A stretch of 64,000 nt of DNA from Cannabis sativa (Eukaryota > Streptophyta > Magnoliopsida > Rosales > Cannabaceae). This document shows, piece after piece, positions 32,858-43,860 of the stretch. A model generated the notes under the pieces. That model had not been told where the DNA came from, ran no database searches, and worked only from the letters and a program-made list of their open reading frames with translations. The stretch lies in contig NC_083606.1 in the NCBI RefSeq assembly GCF_029168945.1, positions 18,874,041 through 18,938,040 of the forward strand, given 5' to 3'. Positions within the stretch are counted from its first letter, which is position 1, and every line of letters starts with the position of its first letter. The position numbers and the translations under genes are program-made.

Positions 32858-35800
32858 ATGTGGTATTTTGACAGTGGTTGCTCTAGACATTTGACAGGTG
32901 ACAAGGACTTTTTGACTAACATTCGGCCTATGCAATGTGGAGAAGTCACTTTTGGTAATGGCCTATCTGGAAAAGTTGTTGGTATGGGAACTCTAAATTT
33001 TGAAGGGTTACCTAGACTGAAAAATGTGATGTTAGTTGAAGGACTGAGGGCTAATTTACTTAGCATCAGTCAAATTTGTGATCAAGGGTTTACTGTTTCT
33101 TTTGATAGTGATCATTGTTATGTTCTGAATGATGACAATGAATGTATCTTGCAAGGTTTTCGATCCAATGATAACTGTTACACTCTAACCCCTGTGTTTA
33201 CCTGTCATTCAGCTATCAACAACACCACAGATCTGTGGCATGCCAAGCTTGGGCATATTAATTTTAAAAACCTGAAAAAATTGTCAAATGCAGGTATTGT
33301 TCGAGGACTTCCCAAGCTTGGTAAGGAAAGTGAAGGTAAGTGTGAACCGTGTCAACTTGGGAAGCAATTAAAAATCACTCACAAGCCTGTGTCTGATATC
33401 AATACCTCAAAAGTATTGGAATTGCTTCACATGGATCTTATGGGTCCAATCCAAGTTGAAAGTTTGAATGGTAAACGATATATCTTTGTGTGTGTTGATG
33501 ATTTCTCTCATTTTACTTGGGTAGATTTCTTAAGAGAAAAATCTGACACTTTTGATGCCTTTAAAACTCTTTGTCTGAGATTAAGAGTTGAGAAAGGTTG
33601 TAATATTGGGAAAATTGTTCGAATTCGAAGTGATCATGGTAAGGAGTTTGAAAATTTGGTGTATGATGATTTTTGCAAGTCTACAAGTATAACTCATGAA
33701 TTTTCAGCTCCCAAAACTCCTCAACAAAATGGAGTTGTTGAGAGGAAGAATCGAACATTGCAGGAAATGGCAAGAGTGATGTTAAATAGCAAGAAGTTGA
33801 CAAAGCGCTTATGGGCTGAAGCTATTAACACAGCTTGCTACATAATAAACAGAGTGTTTATTCGTCCAGGTACCTCAAAAACATCTTATGAAATCTGGAA
33901 AGGTAAGCGCCCCAATGTAAGTCATTTTCATGTTTTTGGATGTGTGTGTTATGTCTATAGAGATCGTGAGCATATTGGTAAATTTGATGCTAAAAGTGAT
34001 GTTGGTGTGTTTATTAGATATTCCTTAAACAGTAGAGCTTATCGTGTTTATAACATGAGAGCTCAAACTGTTTTGGAATCAGCTAATGTGGTTGTTGATG
34101 ATTTTAGAGATTTTTCAGAGTTTTCCACAGAAGCCAAGATAGATAGTCTCATGGATGCTCCTCCGTAAGCGCAAAAGCATCCTGATGCAGCAGAACCCAT
34201 TTCTGATGCTGCAAATGACGAATCTGCTACTGCAACTGAAACTGGAGAACCAGAACCGTCTATCTTGACTCATCCAAACATCATCACTGATTCTATTCAG
34301 AAAGAACCAAGCACCAGAGTCAAATTGAATCATCCAAAAGATCTCATTCTTGGAAATCCTGAAGAAAGCATGGTAACTCGCAGAAGGTATGTTAATTTAA
34401 TCAGCTTTCTTTGTTTTGTTTCTCAATATGAACCGAAAAATGTGAAGAAAGCCATGACCTTTGAGGAATGGCTCAATGCAATGCAAGAGGAACTCAACCA
34501 ATTTGTTCGCAACAAGGTATGGATTTTGGTCCGAAGACCAAAAGGTAGAAATGTAATTGGAACAAAGTGGTTATTTAAAAATAAAAGTGATGAGTTCGGT
34601 ACAATTGTGAGAAACAAGGCTCGTTTGGTGGCACAAGGGTACACACAGGTAGAAGGTATTGATTTTGATGAAACTTTTGCTCCTGTTGCAAGATTAGAAT
34701 CAATTCGTTTACTTTTGTGTATTGCTTGTATTTTGAATATTAAATTGTTTCAAATGGATGTGAAATCTGCCTTCCTAAATGGTATTTTGAATGAGGAAGT
34801 TTATGTTGAGCAACCAAAAGGATTCGAAGATCCTCAATTTCCAGACCAAGTATACAAGCTTGAAAAAGCTTTGTATGGTCTGAAACAAGCTCCTCGAGCT
34901 TGGTATGAAAGGTTGACTCAATTTTTACTTTCTCATGACTATCACAGAGGTAGTGTGGATAAAACTCTTTTCATCAAGCATATAAAATCTGATTTTATCA
35001 TTGCTCAAATTTATGTTGATGATATAGTTTTTGGTTCTACATCTAACCATGAAGTGCAGGTTTTTGTTGATCAAATGAAAAGTGAATTTGAAATGAGCAT
35101 GGTTGGTGAGCTTAATTTCTTTCTGGGTCTTCAAGTGAGCCAAATGGAAGGAGGTACATTTGTATCTCAAAGTAAGTATGCTAAGAACCTTGTCAAGAAA
35201 TTTGGCCTTGAATCGGCTAAGCAGGTAAGTACTCCAATGAGCACCACTCTGAAATTAACAAAAGATGAGAATGGAGTAAAGGTAGACACTACACTCTATC
35301 GTAGCATGATTGGAAGTCTTTTGTATTTAACTGCTAGTCGTCCTGATATCTGTTACAGTGTGGGAGTGTGTGCTAGATATCAAAGTAATCCTATGGAATC
35401 TCATGTATCAGCTGTAAAAAGGATTATTAGATATGTTAATAGCACCCCTGATTATGGAATTCGGTACTCGAAAGATACTAATTCAAATCTTGCTTGTTTT
35501 AGTGATGCAGATTGGGCAGGCAATGCTGATGATCGAAAGAGCACAAGTGGAGGGTGTTTCTTTCTTGGGAATAATCTAGTATCTTGGCATAGCAAGAAAT
35601 AGAATTCCATCTCCTTATCCACTGCCGAAGCTGTGTACATAGCTGCTGGCAGTTGTTGTACTCAACTATTGTGGTTGAAACAAATGTTGATTGATTATGG
35701 GTTTGAATTGGGTGTTTTGACTATTTTTTGTGATAATACTAATGCCATAAATATTTCCAAAAATCCTGTTCAACATTCTAGAACAAAGCACATTGATATA

Positions 35801-35953
35801 AGACACCACTTTATCAGGGAACTTGTTGAAAATAAATCATTGCAATTAGAATATGTTGATACTGAAAAACAAGTAGCTGATATTTTCACAAAGGCCCTAG
35901 ATGCAAGTCGCTTTGACTCCCTCAGAAAGTCTTTGGGAGTGTGCATTGTTTAA
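32858..35953 (+). pseudogene. Sirevirus pol: protease, integrase, RT, RNase H
   Basis: One frame runs 3.1 kb with only two stops (TAA 34166, TAG 35600). Domains in order: protease active site YFDSGCSRHLTGD at the start; GAG-pre-integrase with LWHAKLGHINF and CEPCQLGKQ; integrase core with DLMGPIQ, VCVDDFS, RSDHGKEFE and NGVVERKNRT; RT with KWLFKNKSDEFG, ARLVAQGYTQVEGIDF, FQMDVKSAFLNG, QAPRAWYE and YVDDIVFGST; RNase H with CFSDADWAGNADDRKSTSGG, STAEAVYIAA and CDNTNAINISKNP. The upstream junction with gag needs frameshifts. Nearly intact, so a fairly recent copy, but not functional as written. Confidence 0.95.
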
Positions 35954-36608
35954 TTTTATCATGTTCATAATTTTTGTACAATAGTATTATGTGATTCTTC
36001 TCTTGCTTTTAATCTTCTATCATTGTATTTTGACAAATCATGTTTATGCTTTTGGATTATAATTAGTTAGGATCTCATTCTTATCATACTTTGTGATGTT
36101 GTGTTAAAAGATTCATGTTACTCTTTATTTGTGTCTAGGATTAAATAATGTTCTTATACAGAGTTGAGCAATTTTTGTTTCAGTCTTGTCAGGCCCCTTG
36201 CTGGAATAGAGCTACCCATACTGAGGTGTGAAAGCCATCTGTTGAGTAAGCTGGAACATTGTAATTAGCAACTATGATGAGGATGCACTACCATAGAAAA
36301 AGGCTACCTTCAGTATGGTGTGAAAGCATCCAGTTGCGGGATCAAATTGAAAAAGGCGAAAATGAAAAATCTTGCCAAGGACAATGATCCTATTTTCACT
36401 GCACACACTTATGTCTGACAAGTGTGTTCAAATTTGTAAGTCTCCTCTATTAAAATTAAATTGAAAATCCTGGTTCACAATTTTTAGTAACATGCATATC
36501 TTTTTCCTCAACATCAATTAAGTATGATTTGTTCCTGAGATATTGATTAGTTATTATCTTTAAAAGCATAACATGTATTGTATTTTGTCAATTGTCAATG
36601 ATATTTGA
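35954..36608 (+). other. Sirevirus spacer between pol and env-like ORF (left part)
   Basis: No coding seen. It holds an inverted pair CCATACTGAGG (36216-36226) / CCTTCAGTATGG (36307-36318), and each arm runs into a direct repeat of GTGTGAAAGC. The Tekay target site TTTGA ends the stretch; the spacer continues at 46181. Confidence 0.6.
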
Positions 36609-38159
36609 TGTAAAGCCCGCTTAGTTAATTTGGAAATTAGCAGTTGTTTATGTTTAAATTATGAAATTATTTATAGCTATTTAAATAATTTATGATACTG
36701 TTATTTATGGAATTCAGAAATGCATGATTATGTCATCAGTAGTTTTTATATTTCGCATTTCCGGTGTCCGGTATTTTGGAACTCGGCGTTTGGCTCAGTA
36801 GAAATCACAACTTAGTATGTTAGTAGTTTGGGGACGAGTTTTAGACATTGGGAATGTCGGGATTGGCCGGGAATTTAGAGTCCCAAAAATACCCCTTTAG
36901 TATGATTTTCATGATTTTATGGTGGAGGGGCAAAATGGTCTTTTTGCCCCATTAGTATTTTGTCTTCTAGTGAAATTATTAATGGAAAATAAATGTTAAT
37001 TGTTTATTTAATGGCTGAAGTAAAATGGTTTAAATGACTTATTCCTTTATTTTCTCTCATTTCACACTTAGCAAAAATAGAATTTTCAAAAATAAAAAGA
37101 AACTCTCTCTTTCTTTCCCTTCCATTTTCGGCCAAGCTTTGAGCAGCAAGGAGGGGGATTTCTCCTTTGATTTTGGCTTGTTAATTCATCATCTCTTAAG
37201 GTCCTTTGCAAGCTAGGTTGGTTCTTGTCTTTCCCTCTTTAATTTCTTGAAAAAAATGTGTAAAAAAGTGATGATGCATGCATGATTAATTAAGGTTGTT
37301 GCTGCTGTGTTTTGTTGATGTTTTCTGTGGTTCAAAGCATGTTTAATTGATGTTAATGGAGTTGTTTGAAGCATGTTAGTTAGGTTGTTCAAAGCTTTTA
37401 GTTTCTATGTTAAAATATGTGATTTTTTGAATGAAATGGTTCTATTTGTTGCTGTGATGTTGCTGGATGTTTCTATTACTTTTCAGAGGTAATTTTATGC
37501 TAGTTTAAGTAGAATTAAGCTAGTGGAATGCATGTTTAGGTGGATTTGCTCAAGCTTGAGTTTGGAACTCAAAGCTTGAGCTCCAATGGTGATTTTTGTA
37601 TATGTGGTTTCTGGGTGGATTTGAGGCCTTAGATTTGTTCTTTGGGGTGTTTAGAGCAGGTCTGGAAAGTTTGGTACCAATTGGGGTTGAATTGGTCGAG
37701 TTATGAATTTTTGTAGTTGCTGCCTGCGAGGAACCGGAATTCCGGTTGTGCATCCGGAATTCCGGATGGGGGTCCTGAATTTCCCAGAACCGGAATTCCG
37801 GTTGGGCAACCGGTCTACCGGTTGGGGGATTTTTCAGAACCCTAGTTTTCCTCGTTTTTATGTTTTTAGGGGTATTGCCATGCTTTTTATCGATAGGGAA
37901 ACTTTTAGTTCCAAGTTTTAGTCCCCGGGAAGTGATTTAGCGTGTCACTTATAGCGTTGTGATTTTTATGGTTTAGGAGCCAGTAATCCGCCGCTCAGCT
38001 TCAGTTCCAGTCAGGTTGACCGGCACACCTGAAATTGGAATCCAGGTAAGATTAGTATAACAGTATGCATATGTAGATTACATGTTTAGCGAGCATGTAG
38101 GAAGCCTATTAGATTACATTAGTTGTATGCTGGCTTCGAACCATCCAACCCTGTCACGT

Positions 38160-38380
38160 CGGTACAGGCTGGAGTATGACCAAGAATGAGTATGACCGGT
38201 TTGACCGATCAGTCGACACTTGGTTGGTGGTTCCGTACTATTGACGTATCCCGTCGGTACAGCCGGAGTATGACCAGCAGCCGGAGTATGACCGGCTCGA
38301 CCGATCAGAGGATATAGTAACACGTCGGACAGCCGGAGTATGACCAAGAATGAGTATGACCGGCTCGACCGATCGGGTTG
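38160..38380 (+). repeat. Tandem GAGTATGACC repeats in the Tekay LTR
   Basis: Seven imperfect copies of (C/T)(C/G)GAGTATGACC or AATGAGTATGACC alternate with GACCGATC and CGTCGGTACAG blocks. Corresponding copies in the 3' LTR (45415-45630) show swapped unit variants. Confidence 0.7.
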
Positions 38381-38425
38381 TTACGTGTCAATAGTACCGT
38401 CCCTATGAACGTTCAAAACTCGGTA

Positions 38426-38503
38426 CCATGTTGGACATGGCAAGAAGGGCTCGGCACCATGTTGGACATGGCAGTAGCGGGACTCAGTATCGTGTTGGAC
38501 ACG
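38426..38503 (+). other. Three TGG-loop hairpins in the Tekay LTR
   Basis: CCATGT-TGG-ACATGG twice (38426-38440, 38457-38471) and CGTGT-TGG-ACACG once (38491-38503). The third stem differs from the others by paired changes. Confidence 0.7.
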
Positions 38504-38921
38504 GCAGTTAGTTATGTATGATATTATTATGCTTTTCTTACTGAGTCTGTCGACTCACAGTTTATGTTCATGTGTAGGTAAAGGCAAGGCTATTGCTGAT
38601 GGACCGTGAGCGAGCTTATGAGATTGTACATGTCGGGGCGGTTAGGCCTGGAGCGTACGATCCTCGGGACAGCAAGGCTGAGATTTTTGTAACTGTCGTT
38701 AGACGACTTTTATTTTGATGTAATAGTTAAACAGTGAAACTTTTTGTAAATATTTTTATAATCGGGATCCCGAGTCTTTTATAATATGTTTTACAAGTTT
38801 AATCAAAAAAGCAAAATTTTAATTAATCACGTTTTTCCATAAACCTCGTTGATTAGCAACGAGCTGCACAGTACGTTTAAAAAATCACGTAATACGCCTA
38901 AGGTAGTTAGGGTGTTACAAT

Positions 38922-38934
38922 TTTGTATCAGAGC
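38922..38934 (+). other. Tekay primer-binding site
   Basis: TTTGTATCAGAGC directly after the LTR is a one-base variant of the initiator Met tRNA site TGGTATCAGAGC. Confidence 0.8.
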
Positions 38935-39202
38935 CGCCAGGTTGTCTTCCGAAGATCGTCACGACATGTACAATCATCATCAGCAGTTAGCTCGGTTCAC
39001 GGTTCAGTAAGCCTTTATTGCTTTAGTAGTTTATTTTATTCAGTTATGAAAAAAGAAAAGCCTGTTAGGAAGCATGTTAGTAGCCTGATAGTAGAATAGG
39101 CGCATGTTTCGTTTCTAATTTCCAAATTAAGCGGCATTAGTAAGCTCGCCTTGAATACGACCTGATATGCCAACTCTTGGTTTCGCAGGCGGTTCTAACT
39201 AG

Positions 39203-40490
39203 ATGGACGCCAGGCGGACTACCAGAGTCGTGGCAACTCCGTAGGTCGAATCGGGGACAGGAGCTCGGTTTCCCCCACCGCTAGGGCCGAGGCAGCAGGT
39301 CCCCGAGGCGGGGCTCGTGGCCGGGTGATGAGAACCCGCCACAGCTGCCCGTGCTCCCCCGGCTCGATCGGGGAGCCCCGAACTGGGAGTTACGGTTTGC
39401 GGAGATGCAAGCCCGGATCGAAGAACAAGACATCGAGATCCGCAGGTTGAGACGACGGGGTGCTCCCCGCAGCCTGGTGTCTATAGTACCGCGGGCACCT
39501 CGCCCCCGCCGCCCGTGCCGAGATAGTGGTGGCGGCCCATAGATTGGAACCTCCGTATGAGCGGTTCGGAAGCAAGCACCTCCGTATTCCCGGGAGGTCC
39601 GGATGTAATGAAAGCCGAGCAAAGGCCGACGGTGATTACCAGAATCCTGAATTTCATGGGTGTCACCGGTAACGACAGAGTGGTGTGCGCCACGTTTCAG
39701 TTCCAGGAGGACGCCCTGGTATGGTGGGACATGGTGTCTCAGATTCACGATGTCACCACCATGACCTGGGAAAGGTTTCAGGAACTCTTTAATGCGAAAT
39801 ACTATAATGAGGCGGTCAGAAGCGCCAAGAGGAAAGAGTTCGTTCACCTGACCCAGCGGGAGAACATGAGCGTCACTGAGTATACTACTCAGTTTGACCG
39901 GTTGGCGAGGTTAGCCTCGGGAATTGTGCCGACCGACTTCAGTAAGAAGGAGAAGTATTTGGACGGGTTGAATCCCAGATCAGGCATGACCTGATGATCA
40001 CCACAGACGACAGCACCACCTATGCTCAGATGGTGGAGAAGGCACTGCGAGCTGAGGGCGTAGTGGGGTGTATGTCAGAACCAGCCAGTACTCCGGTGAG
40101 TGGCGGAGCTCCTACCCCTCCTGCATCAGGTTATAGCAGGGGGAGTAGTGGTTCGGCCATTGATCAGAGGAAGAGGGCACCCACTGCTTCCGGCGGCTCG
40201 AGTCAGAACAAGAGGTTCCGGGGGAACCAGAACAGAGGGAGTCGTCCTGGTGGTAATGAGACCCGATTCTCCTACCCCGAGTGCCCTAGCTGCAAGAGGC
40301 ACCATCGGGGTGAGTGCAAAGGTCAGGGATGCTTTCATTGTGGCATGCCCGGACACTTCAAGAGAGAATGTCCCCAGCTCCGACCAGAGGCACCGAGAGC
40401 TCCAGCGATACCCACTCCAGCCAGGGTGTTCGCTATCACGCAGGCTGATGCAGATGCCAACCCATCAGTTGTTACAGTCGGCTTTTTATT
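39203..40490 (+). pseudogene. Tekay gag
   Basis: The probable start is ATG 39203, with stops and slips in the GC-rich N-terminal part; a coiled-coil-like piece EMQARIEEQDIEIRRLRR reads in another frame. From 39557 the capsid domain is clear: ALVWWDMVSQIHDVTTMTWERFQELFNAKYY, then FVHLTQRENMSVTEYTTQFDRLARLA. A frameshift at about 39985 leads to the Ser/Gly-rich linker and the zinc knuckle CFHCGMPGHFKREC, preceded by CPSCKRHHRGEC. It would form the particle and bind RNA. Confidence 0.88.
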
Positions 40491-43400
40491 AACAACTCGC
40501 TTTATTCGGTCGTTTGATTCGGGGCTACACATTCTTATGTGGCGGCCAGAGTCTTTAGTAAGTTGGGTAGACCCTTTGATAGATATGAATCAGGGTTTGG
40601 AACCCTGTTACCTGGCGGAGAATTGGTTATCTCCAATAGGTGGATTAGGTCTATGCCGATCAGGATAGATGGTAGAGAGTTAAGCGCTGATCTGATAGAG
40701 ATGAGCTTAGTCGAATTCGATATTATTTTAGGAATGGACTTCCTATCTAAATATTCGGCGAGCATTGACTGTAAAAGGAAGATGGTGGTCTTCCAACCGG
40801 AAAGTGAAGAGCCGTTTGTATTTGTGGGTTCAGTTCAGGGATCTCGGATCCCGGTGATCTCGGCTATGTCAGCGAGAGAATTGTTGCACGGTGGGTGCTT
40901 AGGGTTTCTGGCCGTGGTGGTGGACACCACTCGGCCAGAGGACATCAGAGTGGTTCGGGAATTTTTGGACGTTTTTCCCGAAGAACTTCCAGGGTTACCA
41001 CCTCAGCGGGAGATTGATTTCGTGATTGACTTGGCACCAGGGGTGGATCCGGTTTCCAAAGCCCCGTATAGGATGGCTCCAGCTGAACTTAAGGAATTAA
41101 AGATTCAGCTCCAAGGGTTGCTTGACATAGGGTTCATTCGGCCCAGTGTGTCACCCTAGGGAGCCCCGGTTTTGTTCGTCAAGAAGAAGGATGGATCTAT
41201 GAGGATGTGCATCGACTACGTAGTTGAACAAGCCGACGGTGAAGAATAAATATCCATTACCTAGGATCGATGACTTGTTCGATCGGCTTCGTGGAAAGAC
41301 GGTCTTTTCCAAGATTGATCTCCGTTCGGGTTATCATCAGTTGAGGATCCGAGAGGAGGACATTCCAAAGACGGCTTTCCGCACTAGGTATGGACACTAC
41401 GAGTTTCTGGTTATGTCATCCGGACTAACCAATGCTCCTGCGGCATTCATGGACCTGATGAATAGAGTATTCAAGGATTTCCTCGATATCTGTGTGATTG
41501 TGTTTATCGACGACATCCTCGTGTACTCTCAGTCAGAAGAGGAGCATGAGTTACATCTTCAGGTGGTACTGCAACGACTTCGAGAACATAAGCTCTACGC
41601 CAAGTTCAAGAAATGTGAGTTCTGGTTGTCTCAGGTGTCCTTCCTAGGGCACATTGTGAGTAAAGATGGGATCAAAGTGGATCCCGGGAAGATTGAATCC
41701 GTCGGGGATTGGCCGAGACCGAAGACAAGGACGGAGATCGAAGCTTCTTGGGATTAGCCGGGTACTACCGTAGGTTCGTGGAGGGGTTCTCCAAAATTTC
41801 TATGCCCCTAACCGAGCTTACAAAGAAGAATCGCCGATTTATCCGGTCGTATAAATGCGAAGCTAGTTTTCGTGAGCCGAAACGAGAGGTTGATTACCGC
41901 TCCGTACTAGCTTTGCCTTCGGACAAGGAGAAGTTCGTAGTCTCATCGTGACGCATCCAAACAGGGTTTGGGGTGTGTATTGATGCAAGCCGATCGGGTT
42001 ATCGCTTATGCCTCCCGTCAGTTAAAGGATTATGAACAGCGATACCCGACTCATGATTTAGAATTGGCCGCAGTGGTTTTTGCACTGAAGATTTGGCGGC
42101 ATTACCTGTATGGAGAGAAGTGTGAGATCTATACCGACCATAAAAGTCTCAAGTATTTCTTTACTCAGAAAGATTTGAACATGAGACAAAGGCGTTGGTT
42201 GGAATTAGTGAAGGATTATGATTGTGAGATCCTCTATCATCCCGGAAAAGCCAATGTAGTGGCCGATGCCCTGAGAAAAAAAGGGTCCCGGCAAGTAGCT
42301 AGCATGGTTCAGATCTCACCCCAGCTAGCTGAGGATATGGTTAGATCCAGCATTGAGTTTGTGGTAGGTCAGCTTCACAACTTGACGCTGCAATCTGATC
42401 TATTAGAAAGAATAAAAGTCGCTCAGATGACAGATCCGGAGTTAGTAAAGATCCGAGATGAGGTATTGGCTGGTCAAGCCAAAGACTTTTCGATGTCAGA
42501 TAGTGGAATGCTTTTGTATAAAGCCAGGGTTTGTGTTCCGAACAGTGTGGAATTGAGGAACGAGATCTTTGAGGAGGCTCATTCTACTCCATATTCTCTG
42601 CATCCCGGCACCACCAAGATGTACCAAGATTTGAAACCGTACTTCTGGTGGAGCGGTATGAAGAAGAATTTGGTAGAATTCGTATCGAGATGCCTCACCT
42701 GTCGCCAGATCAAGGCCGAACATCGAGACCAACAGGTTGTTGCAGCCTCTAACCCTACCAGAATGGAAATGGGAGGATATTACGATGGATTTTGTGGTCG
42801 GGTTACCTAGGACCACGGGTATGTATGATTCCATCTGGGTAGTGGTGGACCGATTTACGAAATCTGCTCATTTTCTGCCGGTTAGAACAACATTTTCAGT
42901 GGATCAGTTGGCAGAACTGTATGTCAGGGAGATAGTAAGACTTCACGGGGTACCGAAGTCTATAGTTTCGGACAGGGATCCGAAATTTACCTCCAAATTT
43001 TTGCAAAGTTTGCAACGGGCAATGGGTACGAAGCTAAAATTCAGTACAGCATTCCATCCTCAGACAGATGGTCAGTCCGAAAGGACAATTCAGATATTGG
43101 AGGATATGTTGAGAGCCTGTGTTATGGACTTTGAGGGTTCATGGAGTAAATATCTACCGTTAATAGAATTTTCATACAACAACAGCTATCAGAGTACGAT
43201 AGGGATGGCACCCTATGAACTGTTGTACGGTAGGAAATGTAGATCCCCTATCCACTGGGATGAGACAGGGGAGAGGAAATACCTAGGTCCAGAGTCAGTT
43301 CAGCGGACCAATGAGGCAATAGAAAAGATAAAAGCTAGAATGCTTGCCTCACAGAAAGGCATGTAAGAGTTACGCAGATCCGAAACGTAGAGATGTTGAG

Positions 43401-43859
43401 TTCCAAGTAGGGGAACATGTATTTTTACGGGTATCTCCGATGAAGGGGATTAAACGTTTCGGGAAAAGAGGCAAGTTATGCCCTAGGTTTACAGGACCTT
43501 TCGAGATTCTCGAGAAGATAGGTCATGTGGCATATCGGTTAGCATTGCCTCCAGCCTTATCAGCAGTGCACAACGTATTCCATGTCTCAATGTTGAGAAA
43601 ATACGTTTTAGACCCCTCTCATATACTCAGTTATGAGAGTCTTCACTTTCGGTACATGTCTTATGAGGAACAGCCAGTGCAGATCCTGGATAGAAATGAT
43701 AAAGTCCTTCGGAATAAGACCATAGCATTGGTCAAGGTTCTCTGGAGAAACAGTAAGGTGGAAGAAGCCACCTGGGAGCTAGAGTCAGATATGCGAGCTC
43801 AATATCCAGAGTTATTCAGGTTAGATTTCGGGGACGAAATCCTTTTAAGGGGGGGATAG
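40491..43859 (+). pseudogene. Tekay pol: protease, RT, RNase H, integrase, chromodomain
   Basis: Domains in order: protease DSG at about 40516-40526, with a one-base loss just after it; RT from about 41000, with a TAG at 41157 where Trp is expected, CIDY followed by a one-base loss, and catalytic FIDDILVYS near 41506-41530; RNase H ([33 protein letters not shown]); integrase HHCC region ([12 protein letters not shown]...[11 protein letters not shown]), core ([31 protein letters not shown]); and a chromodomain-like C-terminus (VKVLWRNSKVEEATWE). At least six frame changes occur, mostly one-base deletions. The stop overlaps the purine tract. Confidence 0.93.
43847..43858 (+). other. Tekay polypurine tract
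   Basis: AAGGGGGGGATA just before the 3' LTR and overlapping the end of pol. Confidence 0.85.
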
Positions 43860-43860
43860 T

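Larger units (their letters stand above)
36609..38919 (+). repeat. Tekay 5' LTR
   Basis: It contains CCGGAATTCCGG-type palindromes (37732-37823), tandem GAGTATGACC(A/G) motifs (38160-38380), three TGG-loop hairpins (38426-38503), the TGAGTC-TGTC-GACTCA hairpin (38542-38557) and the TCGGGATCCCGA palindrome (38762-38773). The short ORF at 37034-37216 is repeated in the partner LTR and is not considered a gene. Confidence 0.95.

Noticed and set aside
37034..37216. 60-residue + ORF identical in both Tekay LTRs (44288-44470)
   Set aside because: Low-complexity Ser/Phe/Lys sequence in a pyrimidine-rich LTR region. Identity is that of the LTR pair.
39281..39847. 188-residue minus ORF opposite Tekay gag
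   Set aside because: The + strand carries the recognisable gag domain. The minus frame is open because of GC-rich codon composition.
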